The notes: a model not told the origin generated them from the letters alone. Positions 13,297-24,790 are shown, counted from the stretch's first letter. The stretch: 64,000 bases of DNA from Rhizophagus irregularis (GCF_026210795.1 NC_089439.1:558001-622000), one strand, 5' to 3'. Made by a program: numbers and translations.

Positions 13297-13381
13297 ATTT
13301 GGTTACAAAAAAAATATGGCGTAATAGTGTAGCATACTACTATTTTGAGTAACGAGTGACATACAAAATTGATCACGTGAT
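13297..13381 (-). promoter_or_regulatory. Conserved upstream block of copy B
   Basis: Plus-strand reading: TTTGGTTACAAAAAAAATA, TGGCGTAATAGTGTAGC from 13317, then GATCACGTGAT with a perfect CACGTG at 13374-13379. The GGCGTAAT motif is about 66 bp and the CACGTG about 122 bp from the ATG at 13252. CACGTG is a typical bHLH-type binding site in fungi; its use here is inferred from conservation only. Confidence 0.55.
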
Positions 13382-14360
13382 ACAATGTGTAAAGTCTATT
13401 TTCATAAATAGCGTTCAAACTTCAAGGCCTTTCTGAGAAAACTCGTAGATAATGAACATAAAGTATTTAGAATATATGCAATTATATACTAAAAGAACGT
13501 TAAAAATTTTATTTATACAAATTTAAAATAATTCAATATATTGAAATAAGAATGATAATAATTTAGATTTTAGACACGCGCTTTCCAACTTATAAAATAA
13601 GAAATATACAGTATAATGACAAATCATCGAACAAATTTTTTATTTATAATAAAAAAAATTTTCAATTAAAAAAATAACTTAATTTATTTATTAAGTATTT
13701 CATTTATAAAAAAGCTTTTTAAGAACGATATCAAAATCAAATATTGTCCAATTTATAATAATTAATTTAAACTAAATACAAGCTTGGTTAAGCTATATTA
13801 TACAAGAGATAGCTCAATTCGGGTATAAATCATAACCAAAGTTTTTGTATATAATATTCAAAATATTAAACACATTAAAAAACCTGTTAGCAAAGTTTTT
13901 TTCTTCATTTGTTAAATATAATTTACGTCAAAAGATGAAATTTTAGAAATTAAAAAGTTGTTGCGTTGATTTGTCATGAATGTAACATCATGATTTCGCT
14001 AGCACATTTTATCCATATTTTCTCCTGCTAACCACAAATAGCTATGGAAACTATTTAATATTGACAACCAAAGATTTTTATATATATATCCTTTAAATTT
14101 AATTTGGCTTTATACACATTATTAAAAAAATATATAAGCATTTGATTAATAATAAATAATAATTGAAGACAAACTTTAAAAGGAACCATAAAAAATAAAC
14201 ACATGACTTAATTTTCATAAACTTACTTTAACCTAAATGAGTATTTAATTTCTATATTTATTAAATATTTAATATTCTATATAGTAAATTTATGTACTAA
14301 TTTTAATATCTAATTTCATACCCATGAAAACAGTATTTTTAAGCGAATATATAATAAAAT
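13382..14360. other. Non-coding spacer
   Basis: A/T-rich sequence upstream of copy B. No gene or clear repeat is seen. Confidence 0.4.
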
Positions 14361-14933
14361 AGTACTGTACGGTACTACAAATTTGGACAGACGTTCGAAA
14401 AAAATTTAATTTTTCCGTACTCAGACGGACTATTAAAAATAAATTCGTACTAATATATATATTTGTAATGTAATGATTTTAACGTTTTGTTTACTATATA
14501 CTGTATTTGTCATAAATATCTCTTTTTAATCTTTACTGCTTTGAAGAAGAAAAATAATTGTAAATATGAATATTGATAATATATCCGATGTTGAAGACTT
14601 TCCAACTGAATTGGTAATTCCTGAATTTGAACAGGTTTATATAATTATTATGACTTTATGAGTCAATCTTATTATTATAGAGCTAAATATTATTAAAGAA
14701 ATAGAAATTTATAAGCTTCAAAGAATATAATTGACATGTTTTGTTTTTTAATAAATACTTTATGTTAAAAAATATAAATATGTACGAAAATTCAAATTGT
14801 ACGAAAATTCAAAGTCGTACGAAAATTTTTAAAGCATTCGTACGTACTAGTATAAAAAAATTTATCTGTTAGAAACGTACGTACGAACAAAGAGGATTAA
14901 CGTCCGTCCGAATTTGTATTACCGTACAGTACT
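14361..14933. mobile_element. 573-bp terminal-inverted-repeat element with an exon-like ORF
   Basis: The left end AGTACTGTACGGTACTACAA and the right end, read in reverse as AGTACTGTACGGTAATACAA, match over roughly 35 bp, continuing to a GGACRGACGTT motif. Inside are short repeats of GTACGAAAATTCAAA and GTACG-rich ends. A small open frame (14566-14634, plus strand) starts with ATG, runs 23 codons through an acidic stretch (ISDVEDFPTELVIPEFEQ) and ends exactly at CAG before GTTTAT, like a first exon with a splice donor. This fits an internally deleted DNA transposon that still holds the first exon of its transposase, or a captured host exon. No target-site duplication could be decided by eye. 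Confidence 0.6.
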
Positions 14934-15254
14934 ACTTAATACCTTTTTCAAACTACTTAACATATAATTGATTGTCGATAATAGTTTTCTAAAGGAATGT
15001 TTATTAGTGTGTGACAGAAGTCACATTTATGCTTGATGAAAACCCAGAAAAAGTAATGTGTGAAATTAAAAAACTTAATAAATTCATTTTGTCGAATACA
15101 GAAAATAGAAGTAATAAAATATTATTTTCATTTTTTAGAACTCGTAATAAAAAAAATAAAAAATATACACTTAAGAAATTCAATATTTATGAAAAATCGA
15201 AATAAATATTTATCCAAATATGTACTGAAGCTCACTATCAGTAAATATTGTATA

Positions 15255-15350
15255 TTTTAAATTTGAAGTTTTGTTCAATTACAAACTGACTTTTATTATG
15301 TAAAAAATGTTTACATATTACTCTATAATCAGTGTTAAACAAAAGCTAAT
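15255..15350 (-). repeat. Conserved 3' flank of copy C
   Basis: Nearly identical to 9458-9550 (shared GTTTTGTTCAATTACAAACT and CTCTATAATCAGTGTTAAA). It lies about 215-310 bp beyond the predicted stop of copy C, the same relative place as in copy B. Confidence 0.55.
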
Positions 15351-15563
15351 TTTTACATAAAATAAATAATCAATGACTAAAAAATGTTTTAAAAAAAAAA
15401 TTCTAGATGTAAAAATATTTATTTATTCGATATTTTGAAATTTTTTTCCTTTTCCTTTTTAAACTAAGAATATAGCACCTATAGTACTTAAATTATTTTG
15501 TGAAATATTATATATAAGAGTTTTAACATACATTTTACTTTAGACTAGCCTTTTCCAAGATAT

Positions 15564-18500
15564 TTACAAGCTATAATATGAAATAAGAATAAGAGACGAG
15601 ACAAATAAAAAAAAAATACCAGAATAAAAATACACTTACATTTTAAAATCAGTAATTTCTACTGTACTACTATTGGAAATATTTTTTGTAAAAGGATTAA
15701 GTAATCGAGATGTATAAATAGCTTGTGCATGAGTGGTTGATTTACCATTTTTAATTGATAAAAGACTTTCTTTTCTAGATTCTTGTGTTTCTTTAAACTG
15801 TTCTTCAATCTCATAGTGTTGTTGTTCCTTTTTCTTAAAATCTTGGTCTAATGAATTATAAAATAATTCAATCATTTCTTTTATTTCAATAGAATTTGGT
15901 CTATTATCTGGATTTCCATCCCAACACTTTTTCATTAAATCAATATAACATTTTGGCGCAATTTGATTATTTATTTCAGGTCTAATCCCATTATATATAT
16001 TTAATATCAAAACCTCATCATGAGCACAGTTATCAAAAGGTCGTCTCCCAGTTGCTACAACATACATTATCATACCAAAACTAAATATATCTGCTTCTCG
16101 AGTATAAGATTTTTCTTTTAACACTTCGGGAGCTACAAAAGGTATAACTCCATAAATTTTTGTTTCATTAATATCATCAATTTTTCTATATAATCCCATA
16201 TCGGAAATACATGCTTTATAATCACTAAAATAACTCAATTTTGTAAATAATATATTTCCCATATGAAAATAACAATGAACTATCTGTTTTTGATGAATTT
16301 TACTAAGACCTCCAATAACATTAGTTAATATTTTTAATCCATTAAACCAATCAAACCTCTCATAATTTTTATTCAAATAATTACTGAAATTTCCACCTTC
16401 CGCATATTCAAGAACTATAATATAGTCTTTTGTATCTGGATCTTGAGATATTCCATATAATTTAATAATATTATTCACCTTTCGATTTGAATATGTTTTA
16501 ACCTATAATAAAATATATGTATATAAATTACTTTATTATATAATTATTACAACACTATAAATTCCATACCTTGTCTATAAATTCATTAATAAGATTTTGT
16601 GATCCATGTAAACATTTTAAAGCGACTTTTGTATTTGGGTTTCTTTCATATCTATAAATAGTTTCATATAATCTACATAATAAGCCATCTTTCCATATTG
16701 CTGAATATACTGTAGAAAACCCGCCTTTACCTATTTCTCTAATGTCATCAAATTGATCATATGGTATCCATTCAAAAATCGTATTAGATTTTGAGTGATC
16801 AAGATCCAATCTCATTTCTTGGATCAAATCACTAATTTTTTTATTTTCATGGTTTGTTTGACATGACATGCAGTTCTTATTATCTATTTCAAATTTATTA
16901 TTGTATTTTTTACCACAATTTTCACAATAATTTTTAGGTCGAAGAACCAAAATAAATTCTTTTGTATTTGGGTTTTGAGATATTCCATAACTTTCCATAA
17001 TTGAAGCTGCAACCTGTTAAAATATAATGTCATTATATTAACATTAATTAATAATTAAGTTACATTTTTAGAGAATTACATACCTTACTTAATAATGTAT
17101 CATTAATATTTTGTGAATTGTATAAATATTTTAATAAAACCTTTTTATTTAATTTCCTTTTATATTTCCCTTTTATGTTACTGTAATATAATGGACCATC
17201 CTCCCATATCGCTATAGCAATGCCACCTTTCATTTCATTAATATTAATAAACTCATTGTATGGTATCCATTCAAATGTTTCACCTTTACGTGTGCTATTT
17301 ATTTTTAATTGCATTTTTTGGATAAATTCATCAATCTTTTTATTTCCACTAGTCCAGTTTATAAAATTATTTTTTAAATAATTTATTTGGCATGGTTCAC
17401 ACCAAATCCTATATTTCATACATTTATTACCACATTTTTCGCAATGATAATCAAAATATTCATTGTTAAAAACCAAAATATAATCTCTCGTATTCGAATT
17501 TTGAGATACTCCATAGTATTTTTCATCTGTTAAATATGATTCAACCTAATAAAATATAAAAATAATTAATATAATACTAAAAGTAAATTTTAAAAAAATT
17601 ACTATAATTGAATACCTTATCTATAAATTCATTGGTAACATTTTGTGAATTATACAAATATCTTAAACAAACTTTTTTATATGATGTTTTAACCCATTCC
17701 TTTTTAAGAGTATCATAAATTAATGGACCTTTTTCCCATGTTGCTGTAGTTAAACAATTACCTTCTGTTTCTTTAATTTCAATAAACTCATTATATGGTA
17801 TCCATTCAAATATGATATAACTTTCGATACTAATTTTTAATTGCTTTTTTTGGATGAAATCATCAATTTTTTCATTTCCGCTTGTCCAATTTATAAAATT
17901 ATTTTTTAAATAATTTATTAGGCATGATTCACAACACTTATAATTTATATATTCCTTGTCACATTTTTCACAATATCTTTTATAGTATTTATTATGAACC
18001 ACCAAAATATAATCTCTTGTATTTGGATTTTGAGATATTCCATAACTATCAATTGATGCAGTAGCCTATTTAAACATAAAAAAAATATCAACATCTAAAA
18101 AATAAATAAGCTACATTTATAAAGAAATTCGTACCTCATTTAAAAATTCATCAGTAATATTATTTTGTAAGTTAGATAAATATTTTAATACAACTGTTTT
18201 ATATGATTCTTTCATCCATTTCTTTTCAACAACATCATAATGCAGTGGACCTTCCTCCCAAATCGCTACAGAAAATCCACTTTTACCCATTTCTTTAATT
18301 TCAATTAACTCATTGTATGGTATCCATTCAAATATTAAATCACTTATTTTCTTAACATTTAATTGCTTCATTTGAATAAAATTATCAATTTTTTCATTTC
18401 CACTTGTCCAGTTTGTAAAATTATTTTTTAAGTGACTTATATGGCATGATTTACACCATTTATCAACAATTTCATTACCACACTTTTGACAATGATTATC

Positions 18501-18982
18501 AAAATATTCATTGCTAAAAACTAAAATATAATCTCTTGTATCTGGATTTTGAGATATTCCATAATCTACTTTACTATAAGAATATTCATTAAATAAATAT
18601 GATTTAACCTATCAAATAAAAAAATAAAAATTAATATTATACCAATATTCAAACTAAATACAAAATTTAATACCTTATTTATAAATTCATCAGTAATATT
18701 TTCTGAGTCATATAAAATTCTTAATATAACTTCTTCATATGATGCCCTTATCCATTCCTCTACATGTTTATCATAACTTAATGGACCATCCTTCCATATT
18801 GCTGTGGCAAAATCACTTTCTTCTATCTTTTCAATTTCAATAAACTTATCGTATGGTATCCATTCAAATACTACACCACGTTTGTGTTTTTTTAAGTATT
18901 CTAAGTGCTTTTTTTGAATGAAATTATCAATTATTTCATTCCCACTGGTCAAATTTGGAAAATTTTTTGTAAGAAATTCCAT
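15564..18982 (-). CDS. Multi-N-lobe kinase-like protein, copy C (probable pseudokinase)
   Basis: Exons 18674-18982, 18135-18608, 17616-18065, 17084-17545, 16570-17013 and 15640-16502, about 1002 residues. A conserved donor (GTAAGTG) and an acceptor before 15570 suggest a last mini-exon (15564-15570) adding two residues and a stop; unspliced, the frame stops at 15636. The plan is identical to copies A and B: five N-lobes, the first four with a shortened glycine loop, and exon 5 with GKGGFSTVYSAIW and VALKCL. The C-lobe catalytic loop reads HCYFHMGN, so both the Arg and the catalytic Asp of HRD are gone. SDMGLY, VAPEVLKEK and DIFSFG remain, and there is a short insertion between the catalytic loop and DMG compared with copy A. 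The fold seems kept while catalysis is lost, which suggests a binding or decoy role. The coiled tail (KKKEQQHYEIEEQFKETQ) is longer than the tail in A. Confidence 0.8.
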
Positions 18983-19064
18983 TGAATAAAAAATTTTTGA
19001 ACCGAAAAGAATGAAAATAATAACTTTGGCTTTTATTTATAAAAAAAAAAGTATAATAAAACCA

Positions 19065-19153
19065 AATTTGGTTACAAAAAAATCATGGCGTAATAATGTA
19101 ACATACTATTATTTTTAAGTAATGAATGATACACTAATTTTCAATCACGTGAT
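19065..19153 (-). promoter_or_regulatory. Conserved upstream block of copy C
   Basis: Plus-strand reading: TTTGGTTACAAAAAAATCA, TGGCGTAATAATGTAAC from 19086, GTAATGAATG near 19120, then AATCACGTGATC with CACGTG at 19146-19151. Same order as in copies A and B. The start codon is at 18982. Confidence 0.55.
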
Positions 19154-19734
19154 CAAAATTATAATTTACATTCTAAAGGAAACTTATAGAAAGAAAACCG
19201 TATGGTTTAGCGATTTATACCGAAGAAAAAGGGTAATCGTTTATTTACAGTTGATCGGGCCAAAAAAATAAGTTGATTATAAAAGCAAGGAATTTATTAA
19301 TTTAATACATATTACATAAGGTAAGAATATGTCGTGCTTGTAAAGGGGAATTTATATGATACTGGGTGGAGTGGACACTATACAAATTAAGTAGGTAAGA
19401 AAAAATATATATACTGTATATTTGACAAAACCAAAACAACAGAAAGTATATTTACTTCATCAATAATGTCAAACTTTAAAATAAAAGAAAAAAATAAATG
19501 CAATATAAATAATTTATTTTAGATGATCTTTATATTATTTGTAATAAAAACCGAAACGAAAAAAATAACACCTTATAAACTTTTATAGCATATAAATTAG
19601 ATGAAATACTGCTAAAATTTCATAATGTAAATGAAAAAACTTTGAAACAATGCAGTTAATATTTCAATTGTAAAAAAACTTCCAATATACATGTAGAACC
19701 ATATGTTCAATTTATAATTTTAGTTGAACTAGGA
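19154..19734. other. Non-coding spacer
   Basis: A/T-rich sequence with no gene, RNA or clear repeat recognised. Confidence 0.35.
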
Positions 19735-20030
19735 TATACATGTTGCCGAAACTTGGCAATTTCGGAATAATTTAGGATTCGGCCTTCGGCCAATCATTCC
19801 AAAACGAAACTCCAGTCGAAAATCGAAAGTTGGGCCGAAATTTTCTAGCCAGCATTATGCATTTTGGCCCGCATTATAAATTTTGATGTAACGCAAAATT
19901 TCATGAAAATTTCGTGGCTAAAATTTTATCATGTGTCACGTGATGTATGATTACAGCCAGTGTTTCGTTTCAGATTTTAGAACTTTCGGATTCGGCCATG
20001 TTTTCGGCAAGTTTCGGCTAATTGTATAAA
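19735..20030. mobile_element. Foldback or MITE-like element, TTCGGC-rich
   Basis: The left end has GCCGAAACTTGGC (about 19745-19757) and the right end has GGCAAGTTTCGGC (about 20006-20018), an inverted pair. Many GGCCGAA and TTCGGCC motifs lie between them, and the base composition is richer in GC than the flanks. No open frame is seen. It fits a short non-autonomous DNA element. Confidence 0.5.
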
Positions 20031-20064
20031 TTAGGATTTGTATGTAGACTGTAGAGATGGTGAA

Positions 20065-20295
20065 AGACTCGCTCAGCCCGTTATAGTTTCAAACTGATAC
20101 TATTGAACGAACTGAACTGACTTGAGCTGTTTCGAATCGGATGAACTGGTTCGGTACCACAATTCCATAATCATTTCTTGATCAATTCAGTCCAGAACTA
20201 AATCAGTTCATATCAAAAATTTATCAGAATCGATTCAGAACAAAAGTACCGAACCGAAAGAAACGAACCGACTCAAACAGCTCAACCGCGAACCT
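20065..20295. mobile_element. Imperfect foldback element, GAACCGA-rich
   Basis: One arm (about 20111-20156, GAGCTGTTTCGAATCGG then GGTTCGGTACC) pairs imperfectly with the other (about 20246-20290, GTACCGAACCG then AAACAGCTCAA). The space between is rich in short GAACTGA and TCAGTTC motifs. It could fold into a long hairpin. No coding capacity. Confidence 0.5.
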
Positions 20296-20620
20296 ATTTT
20301 ATGTTGGCCAAATTACGCAGCTAACTCAAAATATGCCCGATTCTGTTATCGAGCTCTATTTCGTATCATGATTTCTACTTTTCAAAATGGCGTAAATTAT
20401 ATTTTAACAAAGTTGTCATGAAACAAAATTTTTTTTTTAAGAATTAGTATCGCATTTCTTTATTAAAATATATAATTCTATAGCATAGATTATATATTCT
20501 AAGAAATACCTAGAAACGCACGTCCCACGTACTGCATCTATAACTAAAACATTCTATCTAAAGGCCTATACTAAAAACTATCTAAAAATAAAACAAAACT
20601 AAAACTATATCTAATCAAAA

Positions 20621-20695
20621 ACAAAGCAAAAAAAATAAATAAATGAAGACGTGAAAACAAAGCAAAAAAATAAATAAATAAAGACGTGCTTAAAC
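20621..20695 (+). repeat. Two-copy direct repeat of about 36 bp
   Basis: Two adjacent copies of a unit beginning AAAACAAAGCAAAAAAA and ending AAGACGTG. Low-complexity DNA with no coding role visible. Confidence 0.6.
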
Positions 20696-20699
20696 TAAA

Positions 20700-20970
20700 A
20701 TTTAAACTATCTAATTAAATCAGATCCCTCTATGACCGAATACTCGATGACCTCGACATATAATCCAGGCAGATTAAAATCACGTTGAAATCCAGATTTT
20801 ATTTCCAAGAAACAGAGGGCGAGAAATCCCAGTCCTTAGACCCTCTTTGAAAGTGTCACCATCTACGTATCTCAAACCTCTTCCCAGATCCTAATCCTCG
20901 CGTCCTTTTTGGTATTTAGAAAATCTCTTCTACATTTATTTACCTTGGCTCTGATATTATCTATATTTAA
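20700..20970 (-). pseudogene. Short degraded coding remnant
   Basis: On the minus strand a short protein-like run appears (IRAKVNKCRRDFLNTKKDAR, followed by RIRIWEEV and a stop) in DNA richer in GC than its flanks. Further protein-like stretches follow in shifting frames down to about 20710. I do not recognise the family. It is probably the remains of a dispersed repeat gene. Confidence 0.25.
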
Positions 20971-22259
20971 TTTGTTTGTATAAATATCATAACATAAATT
21001 CAGACATATCCCTTCAAAAGAAAATTTTCCTACAACTGGCTGGCTATCACATTACTAGAAAAACGGAAACCGTTAAAGTTCGTCGCGTCAGTATCATTTT
21101 TTTTTTATTGAAAAAATTGATTACGAAAAATAGCTTAATATAAAATATGTAACACCAAATAGAATGACGTCAGTGGATGAATGGAAGGAAAATTGCATGG
21201 GTTAACACAAATCGATTCGCCTAATGCAGCAAAATGTTCCTTCACTAACAACAATTACACAAGAAAAATATTACTGAACGCCGCAGTGTTGGCACATGAC
21301 ATCATATGACGACTATGACGTATATGATTGTCACAAGTAATTTGTCATTTATGACTTACGACTTTGTCAGGTTCTTAATTCTGGCCGACATTATAAATTT
21401 ATCCAGAATTATAATTATTATAAGAAAAATGGACTCAGTGACTGAGTTTCAGTGAGTCAGTGTTCAGTATTCGCAAAAATATATCAATTAAAACAAATGA
21501 AACGTTAAATTATGAGCATGCGGAAAGCGCAATAACAGTAGTAATTTTTTTAAAAAATTAAATAACTTATGAAATTTATAGCCTAATATGGTGAAAATCC
21601 AGCAGGAGATTATTTACTAATTACTATATACTATATAGTATCTAAGGTTTGTGAGCTCAAGTTTAAATATAATAGTGTCGAAATATAATAGTATACCATA
21701 CTATTACTCGGATTATTTTATTTTCTAACAAATAATATTCAATTAAATTTATTCAAATTAACAAATTTCATAATAACGCTCTAAAGCTAAAGTTAGGGAT
21801 GGCAACGGTCACGGGTAGAAGTAGAAATTGCCTAGTAAAATTATTAATTTTGGGCGCAGTATTATATTTATAGAATTTTAAATGTACTGCGTCCGTAATG
21901 ACGTTAAACCATTTTTGAATTTATATTTATTCTGGGTCTTTTATTGGTTAATTATGGGATCGGGTAGCTAATGATGTGGGTAACTTGAATATGATCTACA
22001 TAACAGTGACGAAGGGTCGAATGGCAGTGAGAAAGAATAAATAATTTTTATAACTTCCAAAATTAGAAATTACTTGCTTAATTGGTTTCAATGATTAAGT
22101 ATTGACTTGAGAAATTTGGATAAATTTTTCTTTTATTATTATTAACTTTTATTTTATTATGAAACTCGGGAATTGTTACAATTTTTTCACTGAATTTAAT
22201 AAAGAACTATTTTGTAGTTTTGTAGCTAGTGGTAGCAAGTGGCAACGTCGTTATGATGG
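20971..22259. other. Non-coding spacer
   Basis: A/T-rich; no gene supported. Short CTGGCCGACATTAT-like pieces near 21380 resemble GGCC/AATTATGG pieces near 26695, possibly fragments of the same dispersed element. Confidence 0.3.
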
Positions 22260-22440
22260 GCACTAGAACTACAACTACACCGGTCATAACCGTGATCGAT
22301 ATCGGTCGGTCAAAGACTTCTGACCGACCGTTTGTGACAATTTTGGTCAGAAGTTAGTCTGGTGACTCTAGTCGGTCAAATGGTCGGTCAAATTGTCGGT
22401 CAAACGGTCGGTCGGTCAAAGGTTCTTGACCGACAGATAA
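22260..22440. repeat. Palindromic cluster of GGTCGGTCAAA units
   Basis: The unit GGTCGGTCAAA and its inverse TTGACCGACC occur many times: ATCGGTCGGTCAAAG on the left, several direct copies around 22371-22421, and TTCTTGACCGACAG on the right. The arms can pair with each other, so it is a foldback as well as a tandem cluster. No coding role. Confidence 0.65.
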
Positions 22441-23013
22441 TAATAATTTGAGATAGACGTGCATCCTTTTTAAATTTTTTAGTGTCCGAAGACGATCTAC
22501 GCAAGATAACATTTTGTTTAATATTTATAATGCCTTAAAAAGTTAAATAACGATCAGACGTCAGTTGGCAGATGCTGGTTATGTATAATTTCATTAATTA
22601 ATATAACAATTTCTGATAAAGCATGTAAGTTAAATTTAAGACAATTTGTTTGTACAGGTATTTTTAATAGTACTAACCTCTTCTTACACTCAGACAAATT
22701 TACCAAAATAGTTAATAAACAGTCATTGTTGATAATCGTACGTAGCAAAGTTTACTTCATTGTGCATAACCTACCTGCAAAAATTACGATCTTTATTCTT
22801 TAATACTTTTCACGCATTTAGTTTAACGACAAATTAGCAGAAAAGGTTGCACTCCCCATCTTCTTTGGCTAAAAAAATTAATCTTTTAATGACCCAAAAT
22901 TTTAAAGTGTCAAATAAATGCATATTTCTCTTGTGTACTGGCTTCCATGTGAAATCGAGAGCCAAAAATAATTCATTAATTTTCTTATACTAGTTTCTAT
23001 TGTATAAATAAAG

Positions 23014-23277
23014 CCCTATAAAAAAAGAATGTCCGGAAATTGTAGCTAAAAACGTCCGGAAAATGTTTATTTGTCTGGAATATGTCCGGAATATTGCAAT
23101 ATTCCGGACGTTGGAAAATTTCCATTTTCCAGAAAATGTCCAGAAAATGTCTAGGAGGGTTCAGACCCAGCGTCCAGAAAGTGTCCGGAATATTGCAATT
23201 TTCTGGACGTTTTCCGGACACACGGACATTTTCCGGATGTTTTTAGCTACAATTTCCGGACATTTTTTTTTACAGGG
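23014..23277. mobile_element. 264-bp MITE-like element with long terminal inverted repeats
   Basis: Left terminus CCCTATAAAAAAAGAATGTC and right terminus, read in reverse, CCCTGTAAAAAAAAATGTCC. The inverted repeats continue for about 55 bp through GGAAATTGTAGCTAAAAAC. The interior repeats GTCCGGAATATTGCAAT and its inverse. The triplet AAG directly flanks both ends (23011-23013 and 23278-23280), a candidate 3-bp target-site duplication. No transposase; the open frames across it are by-products of the repeat. Confidence 0.75.
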
Positions 23278-23280
23278 AAG

Positions 23281-24056
23281 AAAGAATAGAAAAAAAAAGT
23301 TTTACTAGAAAGCGCAAGAAACGAAGTTAAATTTTATTCGTTGAAAAATAAATATATAATATAATGCCTTTTAAACTTCTTTATTTCAGTTGTAAGATTC
23401 GGTGATATAAGTATTTTAATATCAGGTGATTAGGTGAATATTCAATTTTTAAAGAAATTTTTGACTTATATAATATAAAGCTAACGAAAAAATTTATAAT
23501 TATTATTTATTTTACATTTTTTTTGGCACTTTTTTACATGGGTTCTTCACCTATTTGAAGCCTTATGTCATCAGGTCATTTTTAAGACAAGATGTACCGA
23601 AATTATGAATGAAAAAAAAAACGAAAAAAAAAGAACGTGCATTAGCTTCTTTATCGATACAAAAAATTTGGTATTGCTAATATCCATCCACCACATTCTT
23701 ACATTTCCCAAAGTCGTTTTATTGTTATTAATAGCGCTAATTTATTTTTTTAAAAAAAAAATATTAAAGAAACGAAACACCAAATGAAGGTTAATATTTT
23801 CAAATTTCCAAATTTCGATATTTCAGCCACGTGACAAATCCTCCAAAAGCAAAGTCATCTGATTCCGTAGATCTGAGAATTAATTACAAAAGAGAGTTTA
23901 TTTTTAACTACAATAGGGAGCTCAATCTTTTAATTTTTGGACACTACTAATACTTTTTCTCTAGAATTCTTTTGGAAAGTCCCGTTAACGATTTTAAAGT
24001 AATAATAAAGGAAAGTTTATTTTCCCAAACGTTAATACTGCAAATATTTTTATTTA
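23281..24056. other. Non-coding spacer
   Basis: A/T-rich; nothing recognised. Confidence 0.3.
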
Positions 24057-24790
24057 TTATTGATTTCTCATAGCAGTCTTTACTCTTCTGTGAAATGAAG
24101 GCGGTGGTGTGGAGGCAGTGGTGAAGGTGGCGGAAGAGGCGGAGGGGGTGGTGGTGGGAGGAGGTGGTGAATTCGGAGGAGGTGCAAGCACATTAAATGA
24201 TTTGCACATTGTTCGTTGGACAGACACTACAGTAACTACATAATTAAAAAAAAAAATGATAGTCCATTGTGCACCCTTGGACTGTGAATCCTGCAGGCGG
24301 ATTACGAGACAATTATATCTGAATGAAACCCCTACCAGTATTAGAGATCCTTCTTTTATGTCTAACGTCGCTTCAAATTGTCTCTGCACTGCACCATAAA
24401 TCCTTTTCTACTAGAACGTCGTCCACTCATAGCAAAAATTTTTAAACCATTTTGAAACTCTAAAAAATTTAACTTCTGGTTACGCCACGAAAAGAATATA
24501 TTTTTTTGAAGACTAGTGAACATATATGGGTTTTTAGCCACATCGTCTTGCATCAAAATTATCGTTTCGGGCGGATAATCTAACGGATTTTTAAAATGTC
24601 CACATCCATTCATCAAGGTAATTCCCTTCTTGGTGTCTCTCTTTGGCTTGCAAAGAAAGCTTCGCCGACTCCTGATTATTTTATGGCGTTCTGAGCTTCC
24701 TAAAGTATTCCAAACTCCTCCGCGAACTAGAGATACTGTACGTCCAAGAAAGCCTGGTGGACATGAATGAGTTTCTGTTTAATGGTCAAT
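24057..24790 (-). pseudogene. Unrecognised coding remnant with frameshift
   Basis: Less AT-biased than the flanks. On the minus strand an open frame enters near 24780 (after an AAACAG that could be an acceptor; HSCPPGFLGRTVSLVRGG) and runs through GCGHFKNPLDYPPETIILMQ to a stop at 24362. A second frame overlaps it (24389 to 24057) and ends in a Pro-rich tail (PPPNSPPPPTTTPS). The overlap in two frames suggests a frameshifted or decayed gene, or an intron I cannot place. No family is recognised. The Pro-rich tail comes from a GGTGGNGG microsatellite-like run. Confidence 0.3.

Noticed and set aside
15011-15260. Two overlapping plus-strand open frames near the transposon-like element
   Set aside because: Both are Lys/Asn-rich, overlap in different frames and show no motif.
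2454-18982. Reading each kinase-like exon as an independent short gene
   Set aside because: Every exon is bounded by matching GT-AG signals in phase 0, only exon 1 has an upstream promoter-like block, and the exon order is the same in all copies.
22997-23308. Open frames on both strands
   Set aside because: They lie fully within the inverted-repeat element and mirror its palindromes.
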